Shown: positions 1 to 7,960 of the stretch, piece after piece
Position numbering within the stretch: the stretch's first letter is position 1
Layout of the letters: each line of letters begins with the position of its first letter
DNA from: Elusimicrobiota bacterium
GTDB lineage: Bacteria; Elusimicrobiota; Elusimicrobia; Elusimicrobiales; UBA9959
Direction of reading: 5' to 3'
Assembly: GCA_016209085.1 (NCBI GenBank)
Contig: JACQWV010000110.1
Coordinates: 1-43,871, forward strand
Length of the DNA stretch: 43,871 nt
The notes under the pieces: model-generated
The model's input: the letters and a program-made list of their open reading frames with translations, nothing else
Database searches by the model: none
Told to the model about the DNA's origin: nothing
Position numbers and translations under genes: made by a program

Positions 1-43
1 GCCTGTCTATTTCCCGATTGCTCATGGTTAAATACTCCTCCAT
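1..43 (-). CDS. N-terminal start of a probable IS transposase (partial)
   Basis: Only the first 14 codons are in the window, reading MEEYLTMSNREIDR and running off the left edge. The start is well supported: an AGGAGG ribosome-binding site lies 5 nt before the ATG on the minus strand. The N-terminus resembles the start of ISNCY-type transposases, which often begin with a 'T/MSxKEIDRL' stretch before a helix-turn-helix. Three TGACATT direct repeats just upstream fit a transposon end. The family call is an inference from very few residues; the presence of a gene start is much more certain. Confidence 0.45.
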   Translation of the reverse strand, partial: MEEYLTMSNREIDR

Positions 44-91
44 TTTTGCCTCCTATCCTTATCAGGAAAAGAGGTTTTAGCATTTTAACCA

Positions 92-141
92 TGACATTTC
101 TAAAAAACGCAATACTGACATTTTAAAAAAATTATGACATT
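92..141. repeat. Three TGACATT direct repeats, possible IS terminus
   Basis: TGACATT occurs at 92-98, 116-122 and 135-141, spaced 19-24 nt, in an AT-rich gap between the divergent transposase-like start and rplU. Several IS families carry multiple short transposase-binding motifs at their ends, so this may be the right end of the element that starts left of the window. It could also be an operator for either divergent gene. Confidence 0.4.
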
Positions 142-177
142 ATTATAACAAAATTTGCCTTTCCCCGCTTTTTTTGA

Positions 178-183
178 TAAAAT
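178..183 (+). promoter_or_regulatory. -10-like box TAAAAT directly before rplU
   Basis: TAAAAT lies 8 nt before the rplU ATG and there is no Shine-Dalgarno sequence in between. Transcription from this box would start at or within a base or two of the ATG, giving a leaderless mRNA. This is inferred from spacing only. Confidence 0.4.
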
Positions 184-191
184 AATTCATT

Positions 192-503
192 ATGTACGCT
201 ATAATTGAAACCGGCGGAAAACAGTACCGGGTTCTTCCCGGCGACATACTGAGGGTTGAAAAACTCAAGGCTGAAGAAGGCAACGAAATAACTTTTAAAG
301 CTTTATGGAGCGCGTCGGGAGACGACGCAAAACCCGCTTCTGCCCAGAATCCGACGGCTACGGTGGTGGCAGAAGTGCTCAGGCATGTCCGCGGCCCCAA
401 GATCATTGTTTTCAAAAAAAGAATTAAAAAGGCATATGAAAAGACAACGGGACACCGCCAGGAACTGACTGAAATACGGATTAAAGACATTCAGCTTTCT
501 TAA
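192..503 (+). CDS. rplU: 50S ribosomal protein L21
   Basis: Ribosomal protein L21 binds 23S rRNA in the large subunit. The protein is 103 residues, the normal length, and begins with the diagnostic MYAIIETGGKQYRV stretch; the C-terminal half carries the basic RNA-binding region (KKRIKKAYEKTTGHRQ). It is the first gene of the conserved rplU-rpmA-obg order, and both partners follow on the same strand. No ribosome-binding site is visible; a TAAAAT box sits 8 nt before the ATG, so translation may be leaderless. The call is secure. Confidence 0.97.
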   Translation: MYAIIETGGKQYRVLPGDILRVEKLKAEEGNEITFKALWSASGDDAKPASAQNPTATVVAEVLRHVRGPKIIVFKKRIKKAYEKTTGHRQELTEIRIKDIQLS

Positions 504-508
504 ACAAT

Positions 509-595
509 AGGTTAAGGTAAAGGTTAAGTTAAAGATAAGAATGGCATAAAATTAAAATTTGATTTTTTTCTCAACCTTAGCCTTAATCTTAATCT
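509..595. repeat. Long imperfect inverted repeat of TTAAGG-type units
   Basis: The rplU-rpmA gap is almost filled by one imperfect palindrome. The left arm is built from GGTTAAGGTAAAGGTTAAG and the right arm from CAACCTTAGCCTTAATCTTA; they can fold over a central AT-rich loop. There is no trailing T tract suited to termination of rplU. It looks like a small dispersed repeat unit rather than a terminator, but I see no second copy in this window. Confidence 0.5.
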
Positions 596-619
596 GCAGT
601 TAACAGAGGATTCATCTTT

Positions 620-874
620 ATGGCCAGCACAAAATCACAAGGCTCCAGTTCCAACGGCCGTGACAGCCATGGCCAGCGGCTTGGCGTAAAACGCTATGGA
701 AGCCAGCTGGTGAACGCAGGCGAGGTCATTGTCAGACAGCGCGGCACCAAGTTTTTTCCGGGTGCCAACGTCGGCAGAGCCAAAGACGACACGCTTTTTG
801 CAAAAGCCGCCGGATTAGTCAAATTTGAATGGATAAAACGCGGCAAACAGCAGATAAGCGTCTACCCGCAATAA
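620..874 (+). CDS. rpmA: 50S ribosomal protein L27
   Basis: L27 lies near the peptidyl-transferase centre of the 50S subunit. At 84 residues it has the usual length. The hallmark [20 protein letters not shown] region is present at the N-terminus, followed by [19 protein letters not shown]. An AGAGGA ribosome-binding site lies about 9 nt before the ATG. The protein begins MASTKSQG with no Firmicutes-type N-terminal extension that would need cleavage. It sits between rplU and obg, the classic order. Confidence 0.97.
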   Translation: MASTKSQGSSSNGRDSHGQRLGVKRYGSQLVNAGEVIVRQRGTKFFPGANVGRAKDDTLFAKAAGLVKFEWIKRGKQQISVYPQ

Positions 875-906
875 CCCCTTTCCTACATACTGCGTAGAAT
901 TCACTT

Positions 907-912
907 TATAAA
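907..912 (+). promoter_or_regulatory. TATAAA box directly before obg
   Basis: TATAAA is separated from the obg ATG by 8 nt (CATTTTTT) and there is no Shine-Dalgarno. This suggests an internal promoter giving a leaderless obg mRNA in addition to read-through from rpmA. Inference from sequence only. Confidence 0.35.
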
Positions 913-920
913 CATTTTTT

Positions 921-2324
921 ATGTCCACAGAAAAAAAGCCTTCTTTTACCGACTTTACAGATATTGCAAGAATATACCTTAAGGCCGGAAAAGGCGGCGA
1001 TGGCTGCATGTCTTTCAGACGGGAAAAATACGTGCCTTTTGGCGGCCCCGACGGCGGCAACGGAGGAAAAGGCGGAGATATTTATATTGAAAGTTCTTCA
1101 AACATAACCACTCTGACTGAAATAGCCCTTCATCCTCATATAACCGCTGAAAACGGAGAACACGGAAAAGGAAAGAATCTCTATGGGAAAGCCGGAAAAG
1201 ACACTCTGATTTACGCGCCAGCCGGCACAATCATCAAAAAAAACGACCAGATTCTTGCAGACCTGCAGAAAAGCGGCGAGAGGTTTCTTGCGGCAAAAGG
1301 CGGAAGAGGCGGAAAGGGCAATGCGGCGTTTAAAACGAGATTCAACACGGCTCCAAGAATTTCCGAAAAGGGCGAACCCGGCGAAGAATTCACTTTGATG
1401 CTTGAACTGAATCTTCTGGCTGACGTGGGTCTTGTGGGGTTCCCGAATGCGGGGAAATCCACGCTATTATCTATAATATCTTCAGCAAGACCTAAAATAG
1501 CGGATTACCCTTTCACCACCCTCAAACCGAACCTCGGAGTGGTGCGGCACAAGGGACAGAGCTTTGTGGCTGCGGACATACCCGGTCTGATTGAAGGCGC
1601 TCATGAAGGAAAGGGGCTCGGAGACCTCTTTCTCAGGCATCTCATGAGAACCAGACTGCTGGTGCAGGTCATTGACCCTGAAGGCTTTAAAAACACAAAT
1701 CCGGTCTCTTCAATAAGAATCATCAGAAAAGAACTTAAAAAATTCAGCCCTGAACTCGCCGGAAGGCCGATTATAACGGCGCTCAATAAATCAGACCTCC
1801 CTTCAGCCGGAAAAGTTTTCCCGGAAATTACGAAAAAATTCAAAAATGACCGCATTTTTCTCATTTCAGCCGCAACCGGCGAAGGGATAAACAAACTTCT
1901 TGACAGGATAATAACCGTGCTTCCTAAAACAAAGATGCCTCAGATTTATGCTCCGTCTCCGCCGGAACAACCCCCTCATTTTGTAAACCCCGTTAGAAAT
2001 CCGCCCTGCCCGAAGGGCACGGCGGCAGCCCCGCCTATGGCGGGGCTTATTTCTAACGGGGTAAAGAAAATCGGCGGAGGATTCAAAATATTGCGCGCCG
2101 GAGAGAATAACTTTGAGGTCAGGGGAGAAAGCCTTAAAAAACTGATGGCAATGACGAATTTTTCCCAGCCCGAGTCAGTGGAAAGATTAAAGGGCATCTT
2201 TAAAAAAATAGGCCTTGATAAAGCCCTCAGGAGGTCAGGAGTCTCTGCGGGAGCAATTGTAACGATAGAAGGCAAAGAATTTGACTGGGAAGACGATGTC
2301 TCAAATTCCTCCTGCCGACATTGA
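921..2324 (+). CDS. obg: Obg-family GTPase (ObgE/CgtA) with in-frame palindromic insert
   Basis: Essential GTPase acting in 50S ribosome assembly and stress control. The glycine-rich Obg fold spans about residues 13-168 (KAGKGGDGCMSFRREKYVP). The G domain has G1 GFPNAGKS (173-180), the DIPGLIEG switch II region (219-226), NKSD (289-292) and SAATG (316-320). An OCT C-terminal domain lies at about 388-457. Between the G domain and OCT, residues 355-381 (NPVRN...ISNGV) are encoded by a palindromic repeat found again at 38.5 kb; the reading frame is kept. The 3' end overlaps the convergent squalene-synthase gene by 24 nt. Function is likely intact because the insert sits in an interdomain linker. 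Confidence 0.96.
   Translation: MSTEKKPSFTDFTDIARIYLKAGKGGDGCMSFRREKYVPFGGPDGGNGGKGGDIYIESSSNITTLTEIALHPHITAENGEHGKGKNLYGKAGKDTLIYAPAGTIIKKNDQILADLQKSGERFLAAKGGRGGKGNAAFKTRFNTAPRISEKGEPGEEFTLMLELNLLADVGLVGFPNAGKSTLLSIISSARPKIADYPFTTLKPNLGVVRHKGQSFVAADIPGLIEGAHEGKGLGDLFLRHLMRTRLLVQVIDPEGFKNTNPVSSIRIIRKELKKFSPELAGRPIITALNKSDLPSAGKVFPEITKKFKNDRIFLISAATGEGINKLLDRIITVLPKTKMPQIYAPSPPEQPPHFVNPVRNPPCPKGTAAAPPMAGLISNGVKKIGGGFKILRAGENNFEVRGESLKKLMAMTNFSQPESVERLKGIFKKIGLDKALRRSGVSAGAIVTIEGKEFDWEDDVSNSSCRH
1987..2062. repeat. Palindromic element family A, copy 1, inside obg
   Basis: A 76-nt element with 14-bp perfect inverted ends (ACCCCGTTAGAAAT / ATTTCTAACGGGGT) and an inner GC-rich hairpin (AGCCCCGCC TATG GGCGGGGCT type). 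It reads through in the obg frame as NPVRN...LISNGV. The same ends and most of the interior recur at 38507-38585, so this is a mobile or once-mobile unit, not part of Obg. Confidence 0.85.
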
Positions 2325-3401
2325 CACTATAAGCGTTTCCCTTCTGAACCTGTAGCCCCTCATAAAAGCGGTGTTGCTTAAGAGAAGCGGCGGCGTGGAA
2401 ATTATGGTTGAATAAATCCTGCTTTTCTTTATTTTAGGTTTAGCAGAAAAATCAAGAAGATTCGTTTTAACCGCCTCAGCCAGCGTGTCCATTGCCCAGT
2501 AAACAGGCCATATCACGGCTGCTCTTAAAGCAAGTTCTATCTTGGGTATGGAGCTTACGAATCTTTCGCTTGTGTCAAGCCTGTCTATTGCCCACATAAT
2601 CCAGTTGTAAATAACGGGCTTTAACCTGTTGATGTTGTCCGGTTTCAGCAAATCAGACGGCAGGAAATTTTTTTCAAAAAGCTGGCTTTCCGGAATGTAG
2701 CATCTGCCTCGCCTCAAGTCCTCTGCAAGGTCCTTGATTATGTTCGTGATTTGAAGCGCCTCTCCGATGACTTTCCCGTCTTCCTCGAAAAGTACTTTCC
2801 CGAGTTTAAGTTTCTTCATCCGCAAGATATCCAGATAAACCCTTGTCCAGAAAACGCCCGGAGCTCCTCCTATAAAACTGCAGTATTTTTCAAGGTCCTG
2901 AGCGGTTTTAAGAGCGCGGACGCTCGCTGTTCCGGCGCCGGCATCGCCGAAAAATTTCAAATCCATTTTCATTCCTTCTGTCACGCCCCCGACCGCTTCA
3001 AAAATCATCCGCCTGAAATTTTCCGGAAGTTTTTCATAAACTTCCAAGACTTCTTTGAAGGAATGCAGCAACTCCCTGTCAGCGGCGGCCGGGACGGCTG
3101 AACAAAGGCATTCCATTTTTTTAAAAACCTGCTCCCTGCCTACGCTGGCGTTTCGGCAGGCAGGCTTCTGGAGACTGTCAAAAACTTTCCGGAAATCGGC
3201 AAGAAAAATTTCCTTATCCGGAGATTTTATTTGAACGGAATCTATTACTGAATCAAGCGCTCTGCAAAACAGGTATGCGACTGCTATCGCTTCCTTTGCC
3301 GTGTTCGGCAGGATATTGACGCTTAAATACAGGGTTCTGGAAACTTTCTTGAAAATGGATTTTACTTCAGGAGTAAGCGAGACATCGCCGGTTTTGCTCA
3401 T
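2301..3401 (-). CDS. Squalene/phytoene synthase family protein, probably squalene synthase
   Basis: Head-to-head prenyl transferase joining two farnesyl (or geranylgeranyl) diphosphates at the membrane. The two Asp-rich metal/diphosphate motifs are present: D50-SVI-D54 and D224-LAE-D228. The region EKYCSFIGGAPGVFWTRV matches the family's YCxxVAG helix. The N-terminal SRTLYLSVNILP resembles bacterial squalene synthases more than plant-type phytoene synthases; the substrate is inferred. Residues 80-89 (PACRNASVGR) come from a 30-bp palindromic insert. It is the last gene of a minus-strand operon, 6 nt behind anmK, and no hpn or carotenoid gene lies nearby. The C-terminus overlaps obg. Confidence 0.88.
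   Translation of the reverse strand: MSKTGDVSLTPEVKSIFKKVSRTLYLSVNILPNTAKEAIAVAYLFCRALDSVIDSVQIKSPDKEIFLADFRKVFDSLQKPACRNASVGREQVFKKMECLCSAVPAAADRELLHSFKEVLEVYEKLPENFRRMIFEAVGGVTEGMKMDLKFFGDAGAGTASVRALKTAQDLEKYCSFIGGAPGVFWTRVYLDILRMKKLKLGKVLFEEDGKVIGEALQITNIIKDLAEDLRRGRCYIPESQLFEKNFLPSDLLKPDNINRLKPVIYNWIMWAIDRLDTSERFVSSIPKIELALRAAVIWPVYWAMDTLAEAVKTNLLDFSAKPKIKKSRIYSTIISTPPLLLSNTAFMRGYRFRRETLIVSMSAGGI
3135..3164. repeat. 30-bp palindromic insert in the squalene-synthase gene
   Basis: CCTGCC and GGCAGG (followed by CAGG) enclose an inner stretch; the whole unit is 30 nt, exactly 10 codons, read as PACRNASVGR on the minus strand. It interrupts an otherwise charged helix between DSLQK and EQVFKKME. 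I regard it as a short inserted palindromic repeat because of length, symmetry and poor fit to the family. Confidence 0.6.
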
Positions 3402-3407
3402 AGTTTA

Positions 3408-4655
3408 TTATTTTATTAATTTTCCGAGCACGCGCGGGCCTGCCGCGCCGGTAACCTGAGAGCAGTTGTTTATTTTTCCTTCCATGCAGAGATAAGCTAA
3501 CAAAGCAAAACATGCGGATTCCTTGGCCAGGGGGTGTATGCCGTATTCTGAAATAGAAACGACCTTTACCCCGTTAGAGACAGGTCGCGCTTGCGCGACC
3601 GTGCCTTGTAATGAATCTTTTGTCTGAGCTTTTGTAATTCGAATATTTTCAGCATTTTTCACTAATATCTTTACTGGTGTGTCTCTAACGGAGTTTACAG
3701 GGGCAAGTAATCTGCCCAAATTATTCATAAGCGTCTGATTCAAAACGCCGCCTCCGCTGACTATCAATTCCCCGGTTCCGGCAGGAGCGTGTCTCTGGAA
3801 AGCAAGCGCTATCGTAACAGCTGTAAAATAATTGAGAGTTGCCAGAAGGTCTTTGCCGCGTTTCTGCTTTAACAAAGACGAAAAATGCCTTTTAACGAAA
3901 ACGGACGCAAATTCGCTCCTGTCCAGGGATTTGGGCGGTTTCATTGCAAAAAAAGGCAGTTTCAGAAGTTTCAGTATTTTCGTATAGTCTATTTTTCCGC
4001 CTGCCGCAAGCCGGCCGTATTCATCATAATTTTTTCCGCCCCGGGTCAGGATGTAAACGGCAGCGTCCATAAGGGAATTGCCGGGCCCGGTGTCAAACCC
4101 GAAAGTTTTTACCCCCCTGCCGACAAAGGATATGTTGCCCACCCCTCCTATGTTCTGCAAAGCGACAGGGGCTCCTGAACCGAAAAGATATTCGTCCATG
4201 AAAGGTATAAGGGGCGCTCCCTGGCCTCCGGCGGACATGTCCCTCGGCCTGAAATCGCACGCGACCGGAACTCCGGCGCTTTCAGCTATAAAAGAAGCCT
4301 CTCCGATTTGCAAAGTGTTCGGGGGTTTCGCGTTCGGACAGTGGCATACCGTCTGGCCGTGGGAGCCGATTACATCAATATTTTCCAGGGGGATTTTAAA
4401 ACCGGCGCAGAATTTTTTCACATATCCCGCCCACAGCCTGCCCAGCTCAAAATTCAGTTCTGAAAGACCCCTTGTTTTAAGATTTTGCGCGTTCAAAATC
4501 CGTTTTCTCAAACCTGCGTCATAAGGATAGGTTTTATAATAGAACACTTTCAATTTTTTCTCATCCGGCAATATTTCAATCGCAGATATTGAAATGCCGT
4601 CTGCGGAAGTTCCGGACATAAGCCCGAGAGCGATAATCTTATTGCTTTTTTTCAT
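3408..4655 (-). CDS. anmK: Anhydro-N-acetylmuramic acid kinase with 42-residue insert
   Basis: AnmK phosphorylates and opens 1,6-anhydro-MurNAc during peptidoglycan recycling in the cytoplasm. It shows the family's N-terminal [12 protein letters not shown] loop, the SHGQTVCH region, the [12 protein letters not shown] stretch and the [15 protein letters not shown] motif. The protein is 415 residues; typical members are near 370. The excess is accounted for by about 42 residues between LLAP and [10 protein letters not shown], encoded by a palindromic element (about 3566-3696). The start overlaps cysE by 17 nt, so translation is probably coupled. Catalytic motifs are upstream of the insert, so activity may survive. 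Confidence 0.93.
   Translation of the reverse strand: MKKSNKIIALGLMSGTSADGISISAIEILPDEKKLKVFYYKTYPYDAGLRKRILNAQNLKTRGLSELNFELGRLWAGYVKKFCAGFKIPLENIDVIGSHGQTVCHCPNAKPPNTLQIGEASFIAESAGVPVACDFRPRDMSAGGQGAPLIPFMDEYLFGSGAPVALQNIGGVGNISFVGRGVKTFGFDTGPGNSLMDAAVYILTRGGKNYDEYGRLAAGGKIDYTKILKLLKLPFFAMKPPKSLDRSEFASVFVKRHFSSLLKQKRGKDLLATLNYFTAVTIALAFQRHAPAGTGELIVSGGGVLNQTLMNNLGRLLAPVNSVRDTPVKILVKNAENIRITKAQTKDSLQGTVAQARPVSNGVKVVSISEYGIHPLAKESACFALLAYLCMEGKINNCSQVTGAAGPRVLGKLIK
3566..3696. repeat. Palindromic element family A, divergent long copy, inside anmK
   Basis: Ends CCGTTAGAGACA (3571-3582) and TGTCTCTAACGG (3680-3691) are perfect 12-bp inverted repeats and share CCGTTAGA with the elements in obg and at 38.5 kb. 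Just inside the left end is a perfect hairpin GGTCGCGC TT GCGCGACC (3583-3600). The interior differs from the other copies. It is translated in frame as about 42 residues within AnmK. Confidence 0.75.
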
Positions 4656-5259
4656 GTTTTAAATTGCCTATTTCCTTCCATAAAAGTTTTATCTGCTCTT
4701 CATAGAAATCATGGACGTCGCCATGGTCAAGCTGGGATTTTTCAGTGATGCCGCCGGTATGGGATTTGGCGGGGATGCCGAAAACAGTCGTATCAGGAGG
4801 GACTTCCTTAAGAACGACCGAGCCCGCGCCTATTCTTGACCTGTCGCCTATTCTGATGGCGCCGAGAACTATCGCGCCGGAGCCTATTACAACGCCGCTG
4901 CCGACGGTCGGGTGCCTTTTTTTCTTTTCAAGCGAGGTGCCCCCCAGAACCACTCCCTGATACATCAAAACGTCGTCGCCTATCTCGGTAGTTTCGCCTA
5001 TTACGATTCCCATTCCGTGGTCAATAAAAAAACGCCTGCCGATTTGCGCCCCGGGATGAATTTCAATGCCTGTAAGAAATCTGTTTACGTGCGAGAGGAA
5101 TCTTGCGGGAAAATGCAGTTTAAGTTTCCACAGAAAATGCGCCATTCTGTGGAGCCACATTGCATGAAGACCCGGATAGCAAAACAAAACTTCAAGGATG
5201 TTTTTTGCCGCAGGGTCTTTTAAAAAAACAGTTCTGACGTCTTCAATGAAATGTATCAC
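4639..5259 (-). CDS. cysE: Serine O-acetyltransferase
   Basis: Makes O-acetylserine from serine and acetyl-CoA, the committed step of cysteine synthesis. The 206-residue protein has the short N-terminal helical region of the EpsC/SAT type ([19 protein letters not shown]), then left-handed parallel beta-helix hexapeptide repeats from about residue 67, with catalytic His residues in EIHPGAQIG and [14 protein letters not shown], and the closing GIPAK motif. It overlaps the upstream PEBP gene by 4 nt and the downstream anmK by 17 nt, so the three genes are almost certainly one transcript. Confidence 0.95.
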   Translation of the reverse strand: MIHFIEDVRTVFLKDPAAKNILEVLFCYPGLHAMWLHRMAHFLWKLKLHFPARFLSHVNRFLTGIEIHPGAQIGRRFFIDHGMGIVIGETTEIGDDVLMYQGVVLGGTSLEKKKRHPTVGSGVVIGSGAIVLGAIRIGDRSRIGAGSVVLKEVPPDTTVFGIPAKSHTGGITEKSQLDHGDVHDFYEEQIKLLWKEIGNLKHEKKQ

Positions 5260-5804
5260 TTTGTCCTCTTGTATAAGCCGGTTAAACTTGTTTCACCAGT
5301 AAGATGTTCCTTTATAACTTCCTCTGCGTTTGAAGCCTTTGCCTCTATCTCTACTGCATTGAGAGCGTAAAGAGTAAAAACGTACCTGTGGGTTCCTGAT
5401 GGGGGACAGGGACCGCCGTAAAAATTATCTCCGAAATCGTTCGTCAATTGCACAGTGTCCTGCCACAGAACGTCAGCTTTTTCAAGTCCATTTATATTTG
5501 CAGGAAGATTTATTACAATCCAATGAATAAAAGTTCCGTTCGGAGCATCAGGGTCTTTCACAGTAAGGGCAAAACTCTTCGCTCCTTCAGGAATCCCTTC
5601 CCATTTTAACGAAGGAGAAATGTTTTTCCCGTCGCATGTAAATTCAACGGGGATGCTCCCGCCCTCTTTGAAATCTTCGGAAAAAATTGTAAATTTCTGC
5701 CGGGACTGCGCCGACCCGGAACTTTGTTTATTCTCCATCTGCGTTCCGTTGCATCCTGCAAAAACCAGCGCGAATAAAATACCAGCGATTACTGAGGCAA
5801 ACAT
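5256..5804 (-). CDS. YbhB/YbcL (PEBP, Raf-kinase-inhibitor-like) family lipoprotein
   Basis: Phosphatidylethanolamine-binding-protein fold; bacterial members have no well-settled role. The N-terminus is a lipoprotein signal with lipobox LVFAGC, placing it in the periplasm on a membrane anchor. Family motifs include [18 protein letters not shown], the ligand-pocket [18 protein letters not shown] and [18 protein letters not shown]. First gene of the minus-strand operon, overlapping cysE by 4 nt. The upstream gap is very AT-rich, with TATATT/TATTAT boxes 4-10 nt before the ATG and no Shine-Dalgarno. Confidence 0.93.
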   Translation of the reverse strand: MFASVIAGILFALVFAGCNGTQMENKQSSGSAQSRQKFTIFSEDFKEGGSIPVEFTCDGKNISPSLKWEGIPEGAKSFALTVKDPDAPNGTFIHWIVINLPANINGLEKADVLWQDTVQLTNDFGDNFYGGPCPPSGTHRYVFTLYALNAVEIEAKASNAEEVIKEHLTGETSLTGLYKRTK

Positions 5805-5859
5805 AAATAATATAATATAAAATATTTAAAGAGTTTCTATAGATACCGAGGCGACTATT

Positions 5860-6804
5860 ATGAACAAAAAAGACTTTTTAAGAGTGGCGGATTATTCAAA
5901 GGAAGACATTAAAGAGGTTTTTGAAACAGCTGAAAAAATCAAGGCAAAATTCAAAAAGGGAATAAAATACTCCCCCCTTGCCGGAAAAACGCTTGGAATG
6001 ATTTTCCAGAAATCCTCCACGAGAACGAGGGTTTCGTTTGAAGTGGGAATGTACCAGCTGGGCGGCTACCCCCTTTTTCTGAGCGCGAACGACTTGCAGC
6101 TTAAAAGGGGCGAGACAATCGGGGATACCGCGCAGGTGCTTTCCCGGATGGTTGACGCCATAATGATACGGACTTACGCGCACTCGGAAATTGAAGAACT
6201 TGCCAAACATTCCTCTGTTCCCGTCATAAACGGCCTGACAGATTTGCACCATCCCTGCCAGATAATGGCAGACATGTTCACAATCCTTGAACACAGGAAA
6301 TCCCTCAAAGGCCTGACAATCGCATGGATAGGAGACGGGAACAACGTGCTTAATTCATGGATAGAAGCCGCTCCGATGGCCGGAATGAACCTGAAAATGG
6401 CTGTTCCAAAAGGATACGAGCCGGATAAAAACATACTGGATTACGGCATTAACCTTGCAAAAAAGGAAAGGACCGGAATGCTCCTGACCAATGACCCGAT
6501 AGAAGCTGCAGAAAACGCGGATATTATTTACACTGATGTATGGACAAGCATGGGACAGGAGGCTGATAAAGAAAAAAGACTGAGGGATTTCCACGGGTTT
6601 CAGATAAATTCAGAACTTCTCAAGCACGCTTCAAAAGACGTTCTCGTCATGCACTGCCTTCCGGCTCACAGGGGAGAGGAGATAACGGACGAAGTTATGG
6701 ACGGGCCGAATTCAATAGTTTTTGACGAGGCGGAAAACCGCCTCCACGCGCAAAAGGCGATTCTGGTTCTGCACATGCTGCGCGGAAAGAAAATAAAAAT
6801 TTAA
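5860..6804 (+). CDS. argF: Ornithine carbamoyltransferase
   Basis: Forms citrulline from ornithine and carbamoyl phosphate, in arginine synthesis. At 314 residues it is full length. The carbamoyl-phosphate site STRTR is at 53-57, HPCQ at 131-134, the ornithine-side DVWTSMG (SMG loop) follows, and HCLP is at 265-268. A GAGG ribosome-binding site precedes the ATG. It is divergent from the PEBP operon across 55 nt and is followed by a strong hairpin terminator, so it appears to be a single-gene unit. No other arg gene is nearby. Confidence 0.97.
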   Translation: MNKKDFLRVADYSKEDIKEVFETAEKIKAKFKKGIKYSPLAGKTLGMIFQKSSTRTRVSFEVGMYQLGGYPLFLSANDLQLKRGETIGDTAQVLSRMVDAIMIRTYAHSEIEELAKHSSVPVINGLTDLHHPCQIMADMFTILEHRKSLKGLTIAWIGDGNNVLNSWIEAAPMAGMNLKMAVPKGYEPDKNILDYGINLAKKERTGMLLTNDPIEAAENADIIYTDVWTSMGQEADKEKRLRDFHGFQINSELLKHASKDVLVMHCLPAHRGEEITDEVMDGPNSIVFDEAENRLHAQKAILVLHMLRGKKIKI

Positions 6805-6812
6805 AAATGTAA

Positions 6813-6845
6813 AGGGCGGCGCCTTTTCAAGCGCCACCCTTTTGT
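6813..6845. terminator. Rho-independent terminator after argF
   Basis: AGGGCGGCGC (6813-6822) pairs with GCGCCACCCT (6831-6840) over an 8-nt loop and is followed by a T run. It lies 9 nt past the argF stop and 19 nt before the stop of the convergent 6864-7838 gene, so it may serve both. Confidence 0.8.
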
Positions 6846-6863
6846 AGGCCCTTTTTAATCCGG

Positions 6864-7838
6864 TCAGTTTATCCTGTAAATTTCAAGCGCCATTCCTTCC
6901 AGCAGTCTGAAGCCGAAGCTGACCTTTTCCATTTCAGGAAGAGTAACCCCGCCGGAACTTATCTTGGAAACGTCTATCATGTAATAGCTCTGCGGTTCGT
7001 CAGGCGGCACCATTGCTATGTACATTTTCTCCGTGAATCTTACTCCGCCCGGTCCCTGAAGAATTTCGTTCCCGTAGGCAAGATTGTAAAGCCGTGAAAG
7101 TTTGACGTCAAGGCTTTTGGCAGCTATGGCGTCGGCCACTTCCTTTGCGGTTTTTTTGAAAACCAGTTGTCCGTTTCTTTTTATTTCCAGAGCGCTGTTT
7201 TCAGGAGCAGACAGTTTTGCGTACGCTTTCAGGGTGTAGGTTTCGCCGTCTATGACCACATTTTTGCTCCCGCTCATGAAAATGGAAAAATTCGCTATTT
7301 CCATGGCTCTGACAAGATATGTTTCCCCCTTTTCAGTGGTAAGGGAGAGAAAGTATTTGTCCTTTTCCGCGCATTTGTTTCCGCCGTCAGGACAATTATT
7401 GGCTTTTGTGCCGCTCACATGAACCGCAGCGCCTTTTGTGGTGGTAAAAGTTATCCCGCTTTTAAGATATGCGTTCTTTATTTCCTCAAGCTTGATGGTA
7501 TAAAGAATCTCTCCTGCGGATATTGAGGATTTTGCGCCGGACTTTTCCGGCATTGCGGAAAAATCCTCAAATACCGGAGGTTCAACTTTTTTGCCTAACC
7601 GTTTTTCAAAATACTCAAACACGGCGTCCAGAGCGCCTGCTTCCGCGTCTTTTTCGCCCGCCGCCGGGACCGCGCCCATTTCAAGAGGAACAGGCATTTC
7701 AATTTTTCCGGTCAAATCCAAACTGCCGAAGGTTTTTCCAGCGTCATTTGCCTGGGCCTCAAAGCCGGAAGCGCAAATCGTTCCGGCAAAAAGCGCCGTT
7801 ACTGCAAGGGTCTTTACCATTAATTTCATCGTTTTCAT
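6864..7838 (-). CDS. Secreted protein of unknown function
   Basis: I do not recognise a family. The 324-residue product has a clear Sec signal peptide (KLMVKTLAVTALFAGTICASG, cleaved around residues 24-30) and no further membrane segment, so it should be periplasmic or exported. The centre has a CPDGGNKC pair of cysteines that could form a disulfide. The start is chosen by an AGGAGG ribosome-binding site 6 nt before the ATG. It stands alone, convergent with argF. The mixed beta-rich composition resembles the neighbouring secreted proteins at 8.4-10.1 kb only in style. Confidence 0.75.
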   Translation of the reverse strand: MKTMKLMVKTLAVTALFAGTICASGFEAQANDAGKTFGSLDLTGKIEMPVPLEMGAVPAAGEKDAEAGALDAVFEYFEKRLGKKVEPPVFEDFSAMPEKSGAKSSISAGEILYTIKLEEIKNAYLKSGITFTTTKGAAVHVSGTKANNCPDGGNKCAEKDKYFLSLTTEKGETYLVRAMEIANFSIFMSGSKNVVIDGETYTLKAYAKLSAPENSALEIKRNGQLVFKKTAKEVADAIAAKSLDVKLSRLYNLAYGNEILQGPGGVRFTEKMYIAMVPPDEPQSYYMIDVSKISSGGVTLPEMEKVSFGFRLLEGMALEIYRIN

Positions 7839-7922
7839 AAGGGCCTCCTACTTATGATTATGTTATAGCTCCTTAAACCCATATTTTTCAAGACCGGATA
7901 TACCTCAAAAATGCGGGAAAGA

Positions 7923-7960
7923 GACCCACCTCAAAATGGGTCCTTTGTTCCTTTTTTTTG
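7923..7960 (+). terminator. Terminator-like hairpin in front of the DUF1284 gene
   Basis: GACCCA (7923-7928) pairs with TGGGTC (7937-7942) over an 8-nt loop and is followed by a long T-rich run. There is no plus-strand gene upstream for it to end, so it may block stray transcription into the next gene or be a remnant. Confidence 0.5.

Noticed and set aside
2885-2960. GCCGGCGCCGGAACAGCG-like stretch in squalene synthase as another family-B element
   Set aside because: It shares only a short GC-rich CCGGAACAGCG segment, lacks the GCCACAGGTG block and second CCGGAA end, and the encoded residues fit the family alignment.
4078-4524. 148-residue frame opposite anmK
   Set aside because: Antisense shadow of a well-conserved kinase gene, without ribosome-binding site or recognisable motifs.
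7523-7857. Plus-strand frames opposite the secreted-protein gene
   Set aside because: Low-complexity proline/arginine-rich shadows of the signal-peptide region of the minus-strand gene.
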